A stretch of 64,000 nucleotides of DNA from Rhodanobacter lindaniclasticus. Lineage in GTDB: Bacteria; Pseudomonadota; Gammaproteobacteria; Xanthomonadales; Rhodanobacteraceae. The translations under genes were made by a program, and so were the position numbers. Shown here in pieces: positions 19,668 to 30,479 of the stretch (its first letter is position 1; each line of letters opens with the position of its first letter). The notes beneath the pieces were generated by a model that searched no databases, was not told where the DNA came from, and was given only the letters and a program-made list of their open reading frames with translations. The DNA lies in assembly GCF_004799035.1 (NCBI RefSeq), contig NZ_MWIO01000030.1, positions 149,916 to 213,915 of the forward strand, in the 5' to 3' direction.

Positions 19668-21926
19668 TTACTGCAAGGTGTCGCTGAGGATGCGCGGCGT
19701 CACGAAGATCAGCAATTCCGCTTTCGTTGTGCTGCGAGTTGTGCTGCGAAACAGTGCGCCGATGCCTGGGATATCGCCTAGACCAGGCACCTTTTTCATG
19801 GAATTGTTCTTGTTGACCTCGTAGATACCGCCGAGCACCACGGTCTGGCCGTTGTCGACCAGCGCCGAGGTGTTCACCTCGCGCGTGTCGATCTGCGGCA
19901 CCTGGCCGTTCGGCGTGTTGAGGAAGCCGGCCAGCGCATCCTTCTTCACGTTGATCGTCAGGTAGACGCGGTTGTCGGCGGTGATCGTCGGTGTGACCTT
20001 CAGCTCCAGCACGGCGTCCTTGAACTGCACCGAGGCGGTCGGTGCGCCACCGGTGCCGGCGCCCTGGTTCTGGTAGGTGACGTAGCCGACTTCCTGGCCC
20101 TGGCGGATCACGGCCTCCTGCTGGTTGGCAGTGATCACGCGCGGGCTGGAGATCACCTCGCCACGGCCTTCGGACTGCGCCGCGGAGAGCTCCAGGTCGA
20201 TCGCGTAGTTGGCGCCGAGAATGGCCAAACCAATTGCGCTGCCACCCTGAACCGGCATGTTGACGTTGAAGCCGCCCGGCAGGGTCACCGCGCCCGGATG
20301 CGGCTGGGCGCCCTGGCTGCCGTTGGCCACCCAGTCGGCGATCGCGTTGTTGTAGTTGACGATGTTGTTGTGCACCCCGACGCCATAGTTCAGTGCGCCA
20401 TCGCCGGTCGGTGCGGTGGTAATGATGTTGTTGTTGTTGGTCTGGTTGCCGGACACGCCCCACTTCACGCCCAGCTCGCGGGTGAAGTCGTCGGTGGCCA
20501 CCACGATGCGCGATTCGATCAGCACCTGCTGCACCGGCTTGTCCAGTACGGCGATCAGTTCACGCAACTGCTTGATCTTCTCCGGAGTGTCATTGAGCAG
20601 CAGGGTGTTGGTGCGCTGGTCGAACGACACGCTGCCGCGCGGCGAGAGAAAACCACGCTGGGTGTTGGCACCGCCGCCACCACCACCGCCCTGCATGCTG
20701 CCGGTGGTCAGCAGCTTGGCGATGTCCGAAGCCTTGCCGTAGCTGATCGGCACGTAGTCGGTGACCAGCTCGGCGGTGTCCTGCGCCTTCAGCTTGGCGT
20801 CGGCCAGGTCCTGCTCGTACTTGGCCAGCTCAGCCTGCGGCGCGACCCACACCACGTTGCCGTTGCGGCGCTTGTCCAGGCTCTTGGCGCGCAGAATCAC
20901 GTCCAGCGCCTGATCCCACGGCACGTTGACCAGGCGCAGGGTGACGCTGCCACCGACGCTGTCGGAAGCCACCAGGTTGAGCCCGGAGATGTCGGCGATC
21001 AGCTGCAGCGCCGAGCGCACCGGGATGTCCTGGAAGTTGAAGGTGACGCGCTTGCCGTTGTAGCTGGGCTGGGTGTCCAGCTTGGCCAGGCGTTCGTCCT
21101 TGGCAGGAGCCTTCCTCGGAGCCACCTCGACCACGTACTGGTCGGGGGTCTGGTAGGCCGAGGTGTCGACATTGCCCTTGGTGTCGATCTCGATGCGCGC
21201 GCCGCCACCGTTGCCGACGCGGCTGGTGATCGACTGCACCGGGGTGGCGAAGTCCAGCGTATCCAGGCGCTGCGCGAGGTTGGCCGGCAGGTTGGCGTGG
21301 TCGATGGTGACCACCACCTTGTCGCCCTGGTGGGTCATTTCCGGCTGCGCGCCGCTGCCGCTGAAGCTGACCAGCACGCGGCCTTCACCGTTCGGGCCAC
21401 GCCGGAAGTCGATGTTGGAGATCGCCGGACCTTCGGAAGAGGACGGCAGCCGCTTGGTCGGATCGATCGTGGAAGCAGTGGTGACCGACTGATTGGCGGT
21501 GCCGTTGTTGATCGTCAACACCAGGCTGTTGCCATCGACGCTGGCGCGGTAGCTCGACGCACGCATCAGCTCGACCACTACGCGGGTACGCCCGCCGGCG
21601 GCTACCGCCGAGACGCCGGAGGTCGAACCCTTGCCGATGTCCATGTGCCGGCCAGCGGCATTGGTGGTATCGGGCAGGTCGACCGCGATGCGCGGCGGAT
21701 TGTCCGTGGTGAAGATCTTCGGCTCCGGCACCGGGCCGTCGCCGAAGTTCAGGTGCAGCTGGACGCTGCCGCCTGGCAGTGCGTCATAGCTGATGTTCTT
21801 CAGCGTGGTGGTCGCCGCGATGGCGGCGCTGGCCCAGGTGGCACCGACGATCAGCAGGCCCATCAGGAAGTAACGGCTCGCATGGCGCATGACTCGGCCC
21901 CGCACGGATTGGAATTGGTTGGTCAT
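19668..21926 (-). CDS. pilQ: Type IV pilus secretin PilQ
   Basis: A 752-aa outer-membrane secretin forming the channel through which type IV pili leave and retract. Order: signal peptide (about 14-37), two AMIN domains (about 40-140 and 175-275) for septal or peptidoglycan targeting, a secretin/TonB short N domain (about 305-370; VTFNFQDIPVRSALQLIADI), an N1 domain (LVTDYVPISYGKASDIAKLL) with a glycine-rich loop, and the secretin barrel (about 530-750; PGLGDIPGIGALFRS and ELLIFVTPRI are hallmarks). The ATG at 21926 lies 19 bases after pilP. It is the last gene of pilMNOPQ, followed by a terminator. Confidence 0.97.
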   Translation of the reverse strand: MTNQFQSVRGRVMRHASRYFLMGLLIVGATWASAAIAATTTLKNISYDALPGGSVQLHLNFGDGPVPEPKIFTTDNPPRIAVDLPDTTNAAGRHMDIGKGSTSGVSAVAAGGRTRVVVELMRASSYRASVDGNSLVLTINNGTANQSVTTASTIDPTKRLPSSSEGPAISNIDFRRGPNGEGRVLVSFSGSGAQPEMTHQGDKVVVTIDHANLPANLAQRLDTLDFATPVQSITSRVGNGGGARIEIDTKGNVDTSAYQTPDQYVVEVAPRKAPAKDERLAKLDTQPSYNGKRVTFNFQDIPVRSALQLIADISGLNLVASDSVGGSVTLRLVNVPWDQALDVILRAKSLDKRRNGNVVWVAPQAELAKYEQDLADAKLKAQDTAELVTDYVPISYGKASDIAKLLTTGSMQGGGGGGGANTQRGFLSPRGSVSFDQRTNTLLLNDTPEKIKQLRELIAVLDKPVQQVLIESRIVVATDDFTRELGVKWGVSGNQTNNNNIITTAPTGDGALNYGVGVHNNIVNYNNAIADWVANGSQGAQPHPGAVTLPGGFNVNMPVQGGSAIGLAILGANYAIDLELSAAQSEGRGEVISSPRVITANQQEAVIRQGQEVGYVTYQNQGAGTGGAPTASVQFKDAVLELKVTPTITADNRVYLTINVKKDALAGFLNTPNGQVPQIDTREVNTSALVDNGQTVVLGGIYEVNKNNSMKKVPGLGDIPGIGALFRSTTRSTTKAELLIFVTPRILSDTLQ

Positions 21927-21945
21927 TGCATCTGCCCCTGTCTAC

Positions 21946-22491
21946 CTATTGCTCGCCGAGTGCGACGCTGGCGGGACGTTCCATCCAGCCACCATTGCCG
22001 TTGGATACCAACTCGACCAGATCGACATGATCTTCGCTGATGGCGGTGATATGTCCGTAGTTCTGTCCCATGTATTCCCCCACATGGACACGATGGATGA
22101 CACCACCCGGATCCTTGATCAGGACCTCCATCTTCGAGCCGACACCGACCGTGCCGACCATCTTGAGGCTGTCGAGGGCGAACATCTCCAGCGGCTCCTT
22201 GGCCCGGTTGGCGTCCGGACGCGGCCCGCTGGTGGAAGTGTTGTTCTGCAGCTCGGTCGTGCTCGGGCTGAACGGATCACGCTTGTCCTGATCTTCGTAC
22301 TTGAAGGTCTCGAAGGTCTTGATCACGGGCAGAGGCGGGATCGGCGCGCCCTTCTTGACCTTCTCCTGCGCGACCCAGGCGCGCAGATCGGACATGCCGC
22401 GGGTGCAGCCGGCCAGGACCAGCGCGGCCAGCAGGGTCACGAACAATCGCGTCACGAGGGCAGACTTGCGGGCAATCGACTTGTTCATCAT
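21946..22491 (-). CDS. pilP: Type IV pilus lipoprotein PilP
   Basis: A 181-aa inner-membrane lipoprotein. The lipobox is ALVLAGC, with Cys at about residue 29. KRDPFSPS and the C-terminal beta-domain (GVIHRVHVGEYMGQNYGHIT) are typical of PilP. It bridges the PilN/PilO heterodimer to the periplasmic domains of the PilQ secretin. Its start overlaps the pilO stop by 4 bases, keeping the operon coupled. Confidence 0.95.
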   Translation of the reverse strand: MMNKSIARKSALVTRLFVTLLAALVLAGCTRGMSDLRAWVAQEKVKKGAPIPPLPVIKTFETFKYEDQDKRDPFSPSTTELQNNTSTSGPRPDANRAKEPLEMFALDSLKMVGTVGVGSKMEVLIKDPGGVIHRVHVGEYMGQNYGHITAISEDHVDLVELVSNGNGGWMERPASVALGEQ

Positions 22492-23138
22492 TTCTTCGCC
22501 CCCGCCTTGTTTGCCGCGGCAGCGCTTTCGTCGTCATCGAGATAGCGGTAGGTCTTGACCGTGCCCTGCAGCACCAGCTGGCCGCTGCCGGCGGTGCCGG
22601 CCTTGGTCGGCGCCTTCGGCGTCAGCGTGACGTCGTGCAGGGTGAGGATGACCACGCGCGGCAGCGATGCCACGCCGCTGATGAAAGTGCCGAACTGGTG
22701 ATAGGTCCCGGTGAACTTCAAGGTGATCGGCTTCTCCGCGTAGAAGTCCTTCGGTGTTTCCGGGCCGGGCTGGAACAGGTCGGGCTCCAGACCCGCCGCC
22801 TGCGCAGTCTGCGAGATGTCAGTCAGCAGCTCGGGCATTTCGGTCTTGCTGGGCAGCTGGCGCAGCAGCTGGCGCAGCATGTCCTGCATCTCGTTGAGCT
22901 GCTGTTCGAGGGCTTCGAGGTTGACCGATTTGGCCTGCTTGGTGGAGAACTCCTGCTTGAGGCTGTTCTCCTTGTTGGCAAGCGTGTTGAGGCTGTCCTG
23001 CTGGTCGCTGACGTGGAAGTACCAGCCAAGCAGCAAGACCACCACGAGCACCAGGACGGTGAAGAAGATCTTGACCGACTGCGGCCAGCCGCCGACGTTG
23101 TTCCGGTCGAGGTTCTGCAGATCGCTGAAGAAACTCAT
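22488..23138 (-). CDS. pilO: Type IV pilus alignment protein PilO
   Basis: A 216-aa bitopic inner-membrane protein: short cytosolic start (FFSDLQNLDRNNVGGWPQSV), one TM helix (IFFTVLVLVVVLLLGWYF), a periplasmic coiled coil (about 50-100) and a ferredoxin-like domain. It forms a heterodimer with PilN and binds PilP. Both ends overlap neighbouring genes by 4 bases. The C-terminal Ala/Lys-rich tail is not conserved. Confidence 0.95.
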   Translation of the reverse strand: MSFFSDLQNLDRNNVGGWPQSVKIFFTVLVLVVVLLLGWYFHVSDQQDSLNTLANKENSLKQEFSTKQAKSVNLEALEQQLNEMQDMLRQLLRQLPSKTEMPELLTDISQTAQAAGLEPDLFQPGPETPKDFYAEKPITLKFTGTYHQFGTFISGVASLPRVVILTLHDVTLTPKAPTKAGTAGSGQLVLQGTVKTYRYLDDDESAAAANKAGAKK

Positions 23139-23880
23139 GACCCGGTACCTCCCTTGGCAGCAACGGCAGGGGTGGGCGTGGCTTCCGGCGTGGGCTTGGC
23201 CACTGCGGAGGTCGCGCTGGCCGGCGGCGCGGCAACCGCCGTGGCGGCTGCACCCAGTGCCGCGGGCACCGCCGGCGTGGCCGTGGATGCGGCGACAGCC
23301 GGTTCCACCGGCGCCTTGGCCGGGTCGATCTCGTCGGTCTTCGGCCGGCTCAGCGTCACGTCGAGGCCGAACTGGTAGGGCATGCGGGTCGCATCATGGG
23401 TGTTTTCGGTCTTGCGCAAGTCCGCGTGGCCCATCCACGGCGAGGACTCGATATTGCGCATGTACTCGGCGACGCTGGCATTGGATTGCGCCACGCCGTC
23501 GAGCGACATCGCCTGGCCGTGCTGCTTGAGCGCGGTCAACCGCGCGCTGGTCGGGATCGTCTTCACCAACTCGTCGAACAGGTGGACCATCTGCGAGCGG
23601 TCGGCCTGCAACTGCTCGATGATCTGCTTGCGCGCCAGCAGGTGCTCGCGCACCTTTTCCAGGTCCTTGATCTTGGCGATGCGCACGTCCAGCTGCTTGA
23701 TCTCGGTCTGCAGGTAGGCGTTGCGGTCGTTCTGGTTGTCGATGCGCTGGTCCATCCAGAAGATCCACAGCAGCAACAGCAGCACCGCAACCACGAAGGC
23801 GGCACCCAGCTGCATGTAAAACTCGCGCTCGCGCTGCTTGCGCCGTTCCGCGCGCCACGGAAGTAGGTTCACATGTGCCA

Positions 23881-23881
<1 letters not shown>
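23135..23881 (-). CDS. pilN: Type IV pilus alignment protein PilN
   Basis: A 248-aa protein that starts with the diagnostic MAHVNLLPWRAERRKQRE, the cytosolic tail that docks into PilM. A TM helix (FVVAVLLLLLWIFWM), a coiled coil and a ferredoxin-like periplasmic domain follow. The C-terminal 50 residues are Ala/Pro/Thr-rich and longer than in most PilN proteins. The correct ATG at 23881 overlaps the pilM stop (TGATG); the frame is open further upstream, but that part runs inside pilM. Confidence 0.95.
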
Positions 23882-25026
<1,145 letters not shown>

Positions 25027-25195
25027 CGGTCTACAGGAACTTTCTCAAGTAATTGGCGTGATGTCCACCACAATTGTGGTGCTTGCTCCGCTGGCGCGCC
25101 CCTTGCTTTGCGGACCTGTGCCCGGTTGCCTGACGCGCATGTTGCTACATCTATACTCTGTCATGCTTTGACTCAGGTCTCGCTATCTCCACACC

Positions 25196-27727
25196 ATGCG
25201 AATTTTCAAGCGTTTGTTGCGCTGGGCACTGATCCTGGCCTTTTCCGGTTTGCTTCTGGCAGTGCTCGCGACAGGCGTGGCGTACTGGTTGATAGCTCCC
25301 CGACTGCCCTCGGTGGCGGTGCTCAAGGACTACCACATGCAGGTGCCGCTGCGCGTGCTAAGCGCCGACGGCAAGCTGATCGCGACGTTCGGCGAAACCC
25401 GCCGCATCCCGGTGGACATCGCCGAGGTGCCCGACCGGCTCAAGCACGCCGTGCTGTCGGCGGAGGATGCCGACTTCTATCACCACCCCGGCGTGGACTG
25501 GCGCGGCATCGCCCGGGCCGGCTGGCACGTGATCATCACCGGCGGCGACAAGGGCCCCGGCGGTTCCACCATCACCCAGCAGGTGGCGCGCAATTTCTTC
25601 CTGAGCCCCGAGAAGCTCTATTCGCGCAAGCTCACCGAGATCTTCATCGCGCTGCGCATCGAGCACGAGCTGACCAAGGACCAGATCCTGGAGCTCTACC
25701 TCAACAAGATGTTCCTCGGCCATCGCTCCTACGGCGTGGCGGCGGCGGCGGAGTACTACTACGGCAAGACGCTGGACCAGCTCACCGTGGCCGAGTGCGC
25801 GGCAATCGCCTCCACCTTCCAGCTGCCCTCGGCGGTCAATCCGATCAACAGCCCCAAGCGCGAGATGGCGCGGCGCAACTGGGTGCTCGGCGAGATGCGG
25901 CGGCACAACTACATCACCCAGGCGGTGTACGAACAGGCAGTGGCCGAGCCGAACCGCGCCTTTGCGCACGAGCAGCCGATCGAGGTCGACGCACCCTATC
26001 TCGCCGAGATGGTGCGCCGCCAGGTGCTCGACCGCCTCGGCAATGACGCGCTGACCGAGGGCTACGTGGTCCGCACCACGGTGCAGAGCCTGCGCCAGCA
26101 GGAAGCGGTGGACTCCCTGCGCGCCGGCCTGGTCGCCTACGACCACCGCCACGGCTGGCGTGGGCCGGAAGCGCACAACGAACTGCCCGAGGGTGCCGGC
26201 GAGGCGGATTTCGACCAGGTGCTGGCCAGTTACGGCAGCGTCTCGGGCATGCAGCCGGGTCTGGTCACCGGCAGCGACGCCGGCCATGCCAGCGTGTACC
26301 TGTCCAGCCACGAGAGCGCCCGGCTCGACCTCGACGCGGTGAAATGGGCGCGGCCGCACATCAGCGACAGCCGCGTCGGCGCCACGCCTGCTCGGGTGGA
26401 TACCGTGCTCAAGCGCGGCGACATCGTCCGTCTGGCTCGCGATGAAAAGGGCAACTGGCAGCTGGCGCAGATACCCGCCGTGCAGGGCGGGCTGGTCTCG
26501 CTCAATCCGGAGGACGGTGCGATCGAAGCGCTGGTGGGCGGCTTCAACTTCAACCGCAGCAAGTTCAACCGCGCCGTGATGGCCGCGCGCCAGCCGGGCT
26601 CGAGCTTCAAGCCGTACCTCTATTCCGCCGCGTTCGATCGCGGCTTCACCCCGGCCTCGATCGTCAACGATGCGCCGCTGGCGCTGCCCGACCCTTCGCG
26701 CCCCAACGGCATCTGGACGCCGTCCAACGACGACGGCAAGTTCGCCGGGCCAATGCGCCTGCGCGAGGCGCTGGTGCAGTCGAAAAACCTGGTCTCGGTG
26801 CGCCTGCTGGATGCCATCGGAGTGGGCTATATGCGCGAGTACGCCACCCGCTTCGGCTTCTCGCAGGATGCGATCCCCGCCAACCTGTCGATGGCGCTTG
26901 GCACCGCCTCGGTCTCGCCGATGGGCATGGCACGCGGCTACTCCGTGTTCGCCAACGGCGGTTACCTGGTTACGCCGTACTTCATCCACGAGATCGACGA
27001 TCGCGACGGCAAGCCGGTGTACCTGGCCAACCCCGCCCGCGCCTGCCGCAACTGCCAGGAGCGCCTGCTCGACACGCGCCCACCCGGCCCGCCGCCGCCG
27101 GACATGACCCGGCCACCGGCCAACCGCCTGGCGACCGCCGGCAGCACGACCGCGCCCGCCGAATCGGAGAGCGTCGACGGCGTCGGCGACGCGGTGCTGC
27201 CGGCCGACATCCACGACGGCGCTCAGCATGCGCCGGTGCTCGCCCCGCGGGTGATCGGCCCGCGCAACGACTACCTGATCACCTCGCTGATGAAAGACGT
27301 GATCCTGCGCGGCACCGGCTCGGCCGCGCGCGCGCTGGAGCGCCCGGACCTGGCCGGCAAGACCGGCTCCACCAATGACCATCGTGATGCCTGGTTCGTA
27401 GGCTTCGACGGCGAGTTGTCCACCGCCGTGTGGGTGGGCTTCGACGACTACAGTTCGCTCGGCCGCGGCGAGTTTGGCGCCAAGGCGGCGCTGCCGGTGT
27501 GGATGCAGTACATGGGCGCGGCGCTGAAGGGCCTGCCCCCCAGCACGTTGCCGATGCCGCCCGGAATCAGTACGGTATGGATCGACCGCGACAGCGGCCT
27601 GCCCGCGGCGGCTGACGACCCCAACGGCATGAACGAGATGTTCAAGGTGGAAGACGTCGACCGCCTGCGCAGCCAGGCCGCCCAGCAGAAGGAGCAGGAA
27701 AAACAGCACGCCTACGAGATCTTCTGA
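25196..27727 (+). CDS. mrcA: Penicillin-binding protein 1A (bifunctional transglycosylase/transpeptidase)
   Basis: An 843-aa class A PBP that polymerises and cross-links peptidoglycan. N-terminal TM helix (about 8-30); GT51 domain with the catalytic EDADFYHHPGVDWRG, GGSTITQQVARNFFL and ELYLNKMFLGHRSYGVAAAA. An OB-like insert follows (about 310-420). The transpeptidase has SxxK at 469-472 (PGSSFKPY), SKN in VQSKNLVSV and GKTGSTND around residue 722. A Pro-rich insert (about 630-680) precedes the last motif. It is divergent from pilM, and a TATACT box at 25152-25157 may be its -10 element. Confidence 0.97.
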   Translation: MRIFKRLLRWALILAFSGLLLAVLATGVAYWLIAPRLPSVAVLKDYHMQVPLRVLSADGKLIATFGETRRIPVDIAEVPDRLKHAVLSAEDADFYHHPGVDWRGIARAGWHVIITGGDKGPGGSTITQQVARNFFLSPEKLYSRKLTEIFIALRIEHELTKDQILELYLNKMFLGHRSYGVAAAAEYYYGKTLDQLTVAECAAIASTFQLPSAVNPINSPKREMARRNWVLGEMRRHNYITQAVYEQAVAEPNRAFAHEQPIEVDAPYLAEMVRRQVLDRLGNDALTEGYVVRTTVQSLRQQEAVDSLRAGLVAYDHRHGWRGPEAHNELPEGAGEADFDQVLASYGSVSGMQPGLVTGSDAGHASVYLSSHESARLDLDAVKWARPHISDSRVGATPARVDTVLKRGDIVRLARDEKGNWQLAQIPAVQGGLVSLNPEDGAIEALVGGFNFNRSKFNRAVMAARQPGSSFKPYLYSAAFDRGFTPASIVNDAPLALPDPSRPNGIWTPSNDDGKFAGPMRLREALVQSKNLVSVRLLDAIGVGYMREYATRFGFSQDAIPANLSMALGTASVSPMGMARGYSVFANGGYLVTPYFIHEIDDRDGKPVYLANPARACRNCQERLLDTRPPGPPPPDMTRPPANRLATAGSTTAPAESESVDGVGDAVLPADIHDGAQHAPVLAPRVIGPRNDYLITSLMKDVILRGTGSAARALERPDLAGKTGSTNDHRDAWFVGFDGELSTAVWVGFDDYSSLGRGEFGAKAALPVWMQYMGAALKGLPPSTLPMPPGISTVWIDRDSGLPAAADDPNGMNEMFKVEDVDRLRSQAAQQKEQEKQHAYEIF

Positions 27728-27781
27728 GCCGGGGCACGAGCCCGTCCCCGGACGCCGCCATCCAATGTCGAGGAGTGCGTC

Positions 27782-28456
27782 ATGTCCCGAGGCGAACACC
27801 ATCGCATCCACGCGCATGACCGGTTGCAACGCAACCGCCTGCGCGTGGCCCAGGAAGCGGCCCGCCTGATGAGCGAGCACGGCATCCGCAACTTCCATCA
27901 CGCCAAGCTCAAGGCCGCCGAGCGGCTGGGCATCGTCGACAGCCAGGCGTTGCCGCGCAACCTGGAGATCGAGCAGGCGTTGCGCGAACACCAGCGCCTG
28001 TTCCTCGGCGACAGCCATCCGCAGTTGTTGCGCCAGCGACGCGAGGCGGCGGTCGAGGCGATGACCTTCCTCGCCCCGTTCGAACCGCGCCTGGTCGGCG
28101 CCGTGCTCGACGGCACCGCCGACATGCATTCAGCGGTCTGCCTGCACGTGTACAGCGACGATGCCGAAGACGTGGTGCGTTTCCTGCGCGAGCACGGCGT
28201 GCCGCTGGAGATGCAGGTGCGGCGGCTGCGCTACAGCCGCAACGAACAGCCCGAGTACCCGGTGCTGCTGTTCGCCGCCGACACGGTGCCGTTCGATCTC
28301 ACCGTGCTGCCGCGCAACGCATTGCGCCAGGCTCCGCTCGATCGCACCGACGACCGGCCGATGCGCCGCGCCGCCCTGCCCCAGGTGGAAATGCTGCTGG
28401 CCGAGAACGATGCCGATGGCGGCTTCGAGCAGCGTCTGCGCGCCGCGCTGCGCTGA
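27782..28456 (+). CDS. Conserved hypothetical protein, nucleotidyltransferase-like core
   Basis: A 224-aa soluble protein with no signal peptide. The N-terminus is helical (LRVAQEAARLMSEHGIRNFH, then HAKLKAAERLG). The middle segment LVGAVLDGTADMHSAVCLHV resembles the G-[ST]-x-SD-x-D strand of nucleotidyltransferases, but the acidic pair is not intact. The end, QAPLDRTDDRPMRRAALPQV, is well conserved in relatives I recall from beta- and gammaproteobacteria, often labelled with an unsupported murein-ligase name. It lies 54 bases after mrcA on the same strand and may be co-transcribed. The function is unknown. Confidence 0.75.
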   Translation: MSRGEHHRIHAHDRLQRNRLRVAQEAARLMSEHGIRNFHHAKLKAAERLGIVDSQALPRNLEIEQALREHQRLFLGDSHPQLLRQRREAAVEAMTFLAPFEPRLVGAVLDGTADMHSAVCLHVYSDDAEDVVRFLREHGVPLEMQVRRLRYSRNEQPEYPVLLFAADTVPFDLTVLPRNALRQAPLDRTDDRPMRRAALPQVEMLLAENDADGGFEQRLRAALR

Positions 28457-28537
28457 AACCACCGGACGCCAGATGCAGAACGCCCCGGCCGGAGCCAGGG
28501 CGTTTCGCGTGGCAAGCCGGTCAGCCGAAGCGGTGAA

Positions 28538-29833
28538 TCAGCGCTTGCCGGCCGGCAGGTAATCGCGCACGTCGGCGCCGGTATAGACCTGACGCGGGCG
28601 GCCGATGCGCGATCCGGGCGTTTCGTGCTGCTCGATCCAGTGTGCGATCCAGCCGGCAGTGCGCGCGATGGCGAACATCACGGTGAACATTTCGGTCGGG
28701 ATGCCCAACGCCTTGTAGATGATGCCGGAGTAGAAGTCGACGTTCGGGTACAGCTTGCGCTCGACGAAGTACTCGTCCTTCAGCGCCGCCTCTTCCAGCT
28801 TCATCGCCACGTCCAGCAGCGGGTCGTTGACGCCGAGCTCGGCCAGCACCTTGTGGCACATCTCTCGGATGATCTTCGCGCGCGGGTCGAAGTTCTTGTA
28901 CACGCGATGGCCGAAGCCCATCAGGCGGAAGCTGTCGTTCTTGTCCTTCGCGCGCAGCACTGCCGACTCGACGTTGTCCGGCGTGCCGATCTCCTGCAGC
29001 TGCTTGAGCACCGCCTCGTTGGCGCCGCCGTGCGCGGGCCCCCACAGCGCGGTGATGCCGGCGGCGATCGACGCGTAGGGATTCGCGCCGGTGGAGCCGA
29101 CCAGGCGCACGGTCGAGGTGGAAGCGTTCTGCTCGTGGTCGGCGTGCAGGATGAACAGGAGATCCAGCGCCTTGGCCGCGACCGGGCTCATCTGCAGCGG
29201 CTCGCTCGGCACCTCGAACATCATGTGCAGGAAGCGATCCACGTACTCCAGGTTGTTGCGCGGGTAGCGCATCGGCCAGCCGATCGAATAGCGATAGCAG
29301 GCGGCGGCGATGGTCGGCATCTTGGCGATCAGGCGAATCGCGGCGAGCTTGCGGTCGGCCGGGTCGTCGACGTTGAGGTCGTCGTGGTAGAACGCCGACA
29401 GCGAGGCCACCGCGGCGGCCAGCATCGCCATCGGATGCGCGTCGTGGTGGAAGCCCTGGAAGAAGTTCTTCAGCGACTCATGCAGCATCGTGTGGTGCGC
29501 GACGTCGTGCTCGAAGGTGGCGAACTCGGTCGGCTTCGGCAGCTCGCCGTTGAGCAGCAGGTAGGCCACCTCGAGGAAGCTCGAATGCTCCGCCAGCTGC
29601 TCGATCGGATAGCCGCGATACAGCAGCACGCCCTGGTCGCCGTCGATGTAGGTAATGGCGCTCTTGGTGCTGGCGGTGCTGCCGAAACCCGGGTCATAGG
29701 TGAAATGGCCGGTGTCCTTGTACAGCGTGCCGATGTCGATGCACGCGGCACCGAGCGTGCCGGAAACCAGCGGCAGTTCGCTGCTCTTGTGACTCGATTC
29801 ATCGACCAGCTTGACGGTCTTGGGGTCGGACAC
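28538..29833 (-). CDS. gltA: Type II citrate synthase
   Basis: A 431-aa hexameric-type enzyme that condenses oxaloacetate with acetyl-CoA at the entry to the TCA cycle. Expected features are the N-terminal small beta domain ([20 protein letters not shown]), [20 protein letters not shown], the catalytic-site stretch [16 protein letters not shown] and [20 protein letters not shown] with its active-site residues. The ATG is preceded by AAGGAGG. It is monocistronic, with a long leader upstream. Confidence 0.97.
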   Translation of the reverse strand: MSDPKTVKLVDESSHKSSELPLVSGTLGAACIDIGTLYKDTGHFTYDPGFGSTASTKSAITYIDGDQGVLLYRGYPIEQLAEHSSFLEVAYLLLNGELPKPTEFATFEHDVAHHTMLHESLKNFFQGFHHDAHPMAMLAAAVASLSAFYHDDLNVDDPADRKLAAIRLIAKMPTIAAACYRYSIGWPMRYPRNNLEYVDRFLHMMFEVPSEPLQMSPVAAKALDLLFILHADHEQNASTSTVRLVGSTGANPYASIAAGITALWGPAHGGANEAVLKQLQEIGTPDNVESAVLRAKDKNDSFRLMGFGHRVYKNFDPRAKIIREMCHKVLAELGVNDPLLDVAMKLEEAALKDEYFVERKLYPNVDFYSGIIYKALGIPTEMFTVMFAIARTAGWIAHWIEQHETPGSRIGRPRQVYTGADVRDYLPAGKR

Positions 29834-30014
29834 GGAAACCTCCTTGCATGTGGTTCGTCGCCGGCGACAACGGTGGGGGCGTCATCGCGCGGCAAGGGAA
29901 TGGGCGGATGTCGGCAGCCGGGGAAAGCGCGCGACGCAACCGATGCCGGAAACCGGCTGGAGCAACCTCCGCAACGACTTGCTCCACTCGACTGCGGGCA
30001 TCGGGCCACCGCTC

Positions 30015-30023
30015 ATTATCGCA
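30015..30023 (-). promoter_or_regulatory. Possible extended -10 promoter of gltA
   Basis: Minus strand TGCGATAAT has the TG-n-(-10) form of an extended -10 promoter and lies about 180 bases upstream of the gltA ATG. No convincing -35 box was found. Apart from this and the rpmE terminator, I see nothing in 29834-30147. Confidence 0.35.
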
Positions 30024-30070
30024 CAACGATGTCCCGGCATTCGATGGCGCATGGTCGAATGCCGGGCACG

Positions 30071-30104
30071 AAAAAACACGGGGCAGGCCTGCGCCTGCCC
30101 CGTG
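30071..30104 (-). terminator. Rho-independent terminator of rpmE (type B)
   Basis: Minus strand: CACGGGGCAGGC, loop GCAG, GCCTGCCCCGTG followed by TTTTTT. The perfect 12-bp stem and T run lie about 45 bases after the L31 stop codon. Confidence 0.9.
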
Positions 30105-30147
30105 CCTCGAACCGCCCGCAACCCGGGGGGTGCGGGGGCGAAAGGAA

Positions 30148-30402
30148 TTATTCCTTGACGGAACCCGCGTAGCGGCGGCGGAACTTGTCCACGCGGCCAC
30201 CCACGTCCAGGGTCTTCTGCTTGCCCGTGTAGAACGGGTGCGAATGGCTGGAGATATCCACCTTGATCAGCGGGTACTCATTGCCGTCTTCCCACTTGAC
30301 GGTTTCCTTGCTGGACATGGTCGACCGGGTCAGGAACGCGAAGTCGGACGACAGATCCTGGAACACCACCGGGGCGTAGTTCGGATGGGTATCGGCTTTC
30401 AT
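30148..30402 (-). CDS. rpmE2: 50S ribosomal protein L31 type B
   Basis: An 84-aa L31 of the type B form: it starts [20 protein letters not shown] and contains [20 protein letters not shown]. It lacks the CxxC zinc-binding cysteines of the type A protein, so it does not need zinc; in other bacteria such paralogues are induced under zinc limitation. Whether a type A gene exists elsewhere cannot be told. It is a single-gene unit ending at a strong terminator. Confidence 0.95.
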   Translation of the reverse strand: MKADTHPNYAPVVFQDLSSDFAFLTRSTMSSKETVKWEDGNEYPLIKVDISSHSHPFYTGKQKTLDVGGRVDKFRRRYAGSVKE

Positions 30403-30479
30403 GACAGACTCTGAATGCGGTGGTGAAAAGAGCGGTATTGTAACGGGGAACGCTTGGAACGTGCAAGGGTGCCGGCGAT

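Noticed and set aside
25358..28129. A 923-codon minus-strand open frame across mrcA and the following gene
   Set aside because: The antisense product is His/Arg/Gly-rich with no recognisable domain, while the plus strand carries full PBP1A motifs.
28479..28508. Hairpin AACGCC...GGCGTT between the hypothetical gene and gltA
   Set aside because: Short stem with a large loop and only three T residues; not convincing as a terminator.
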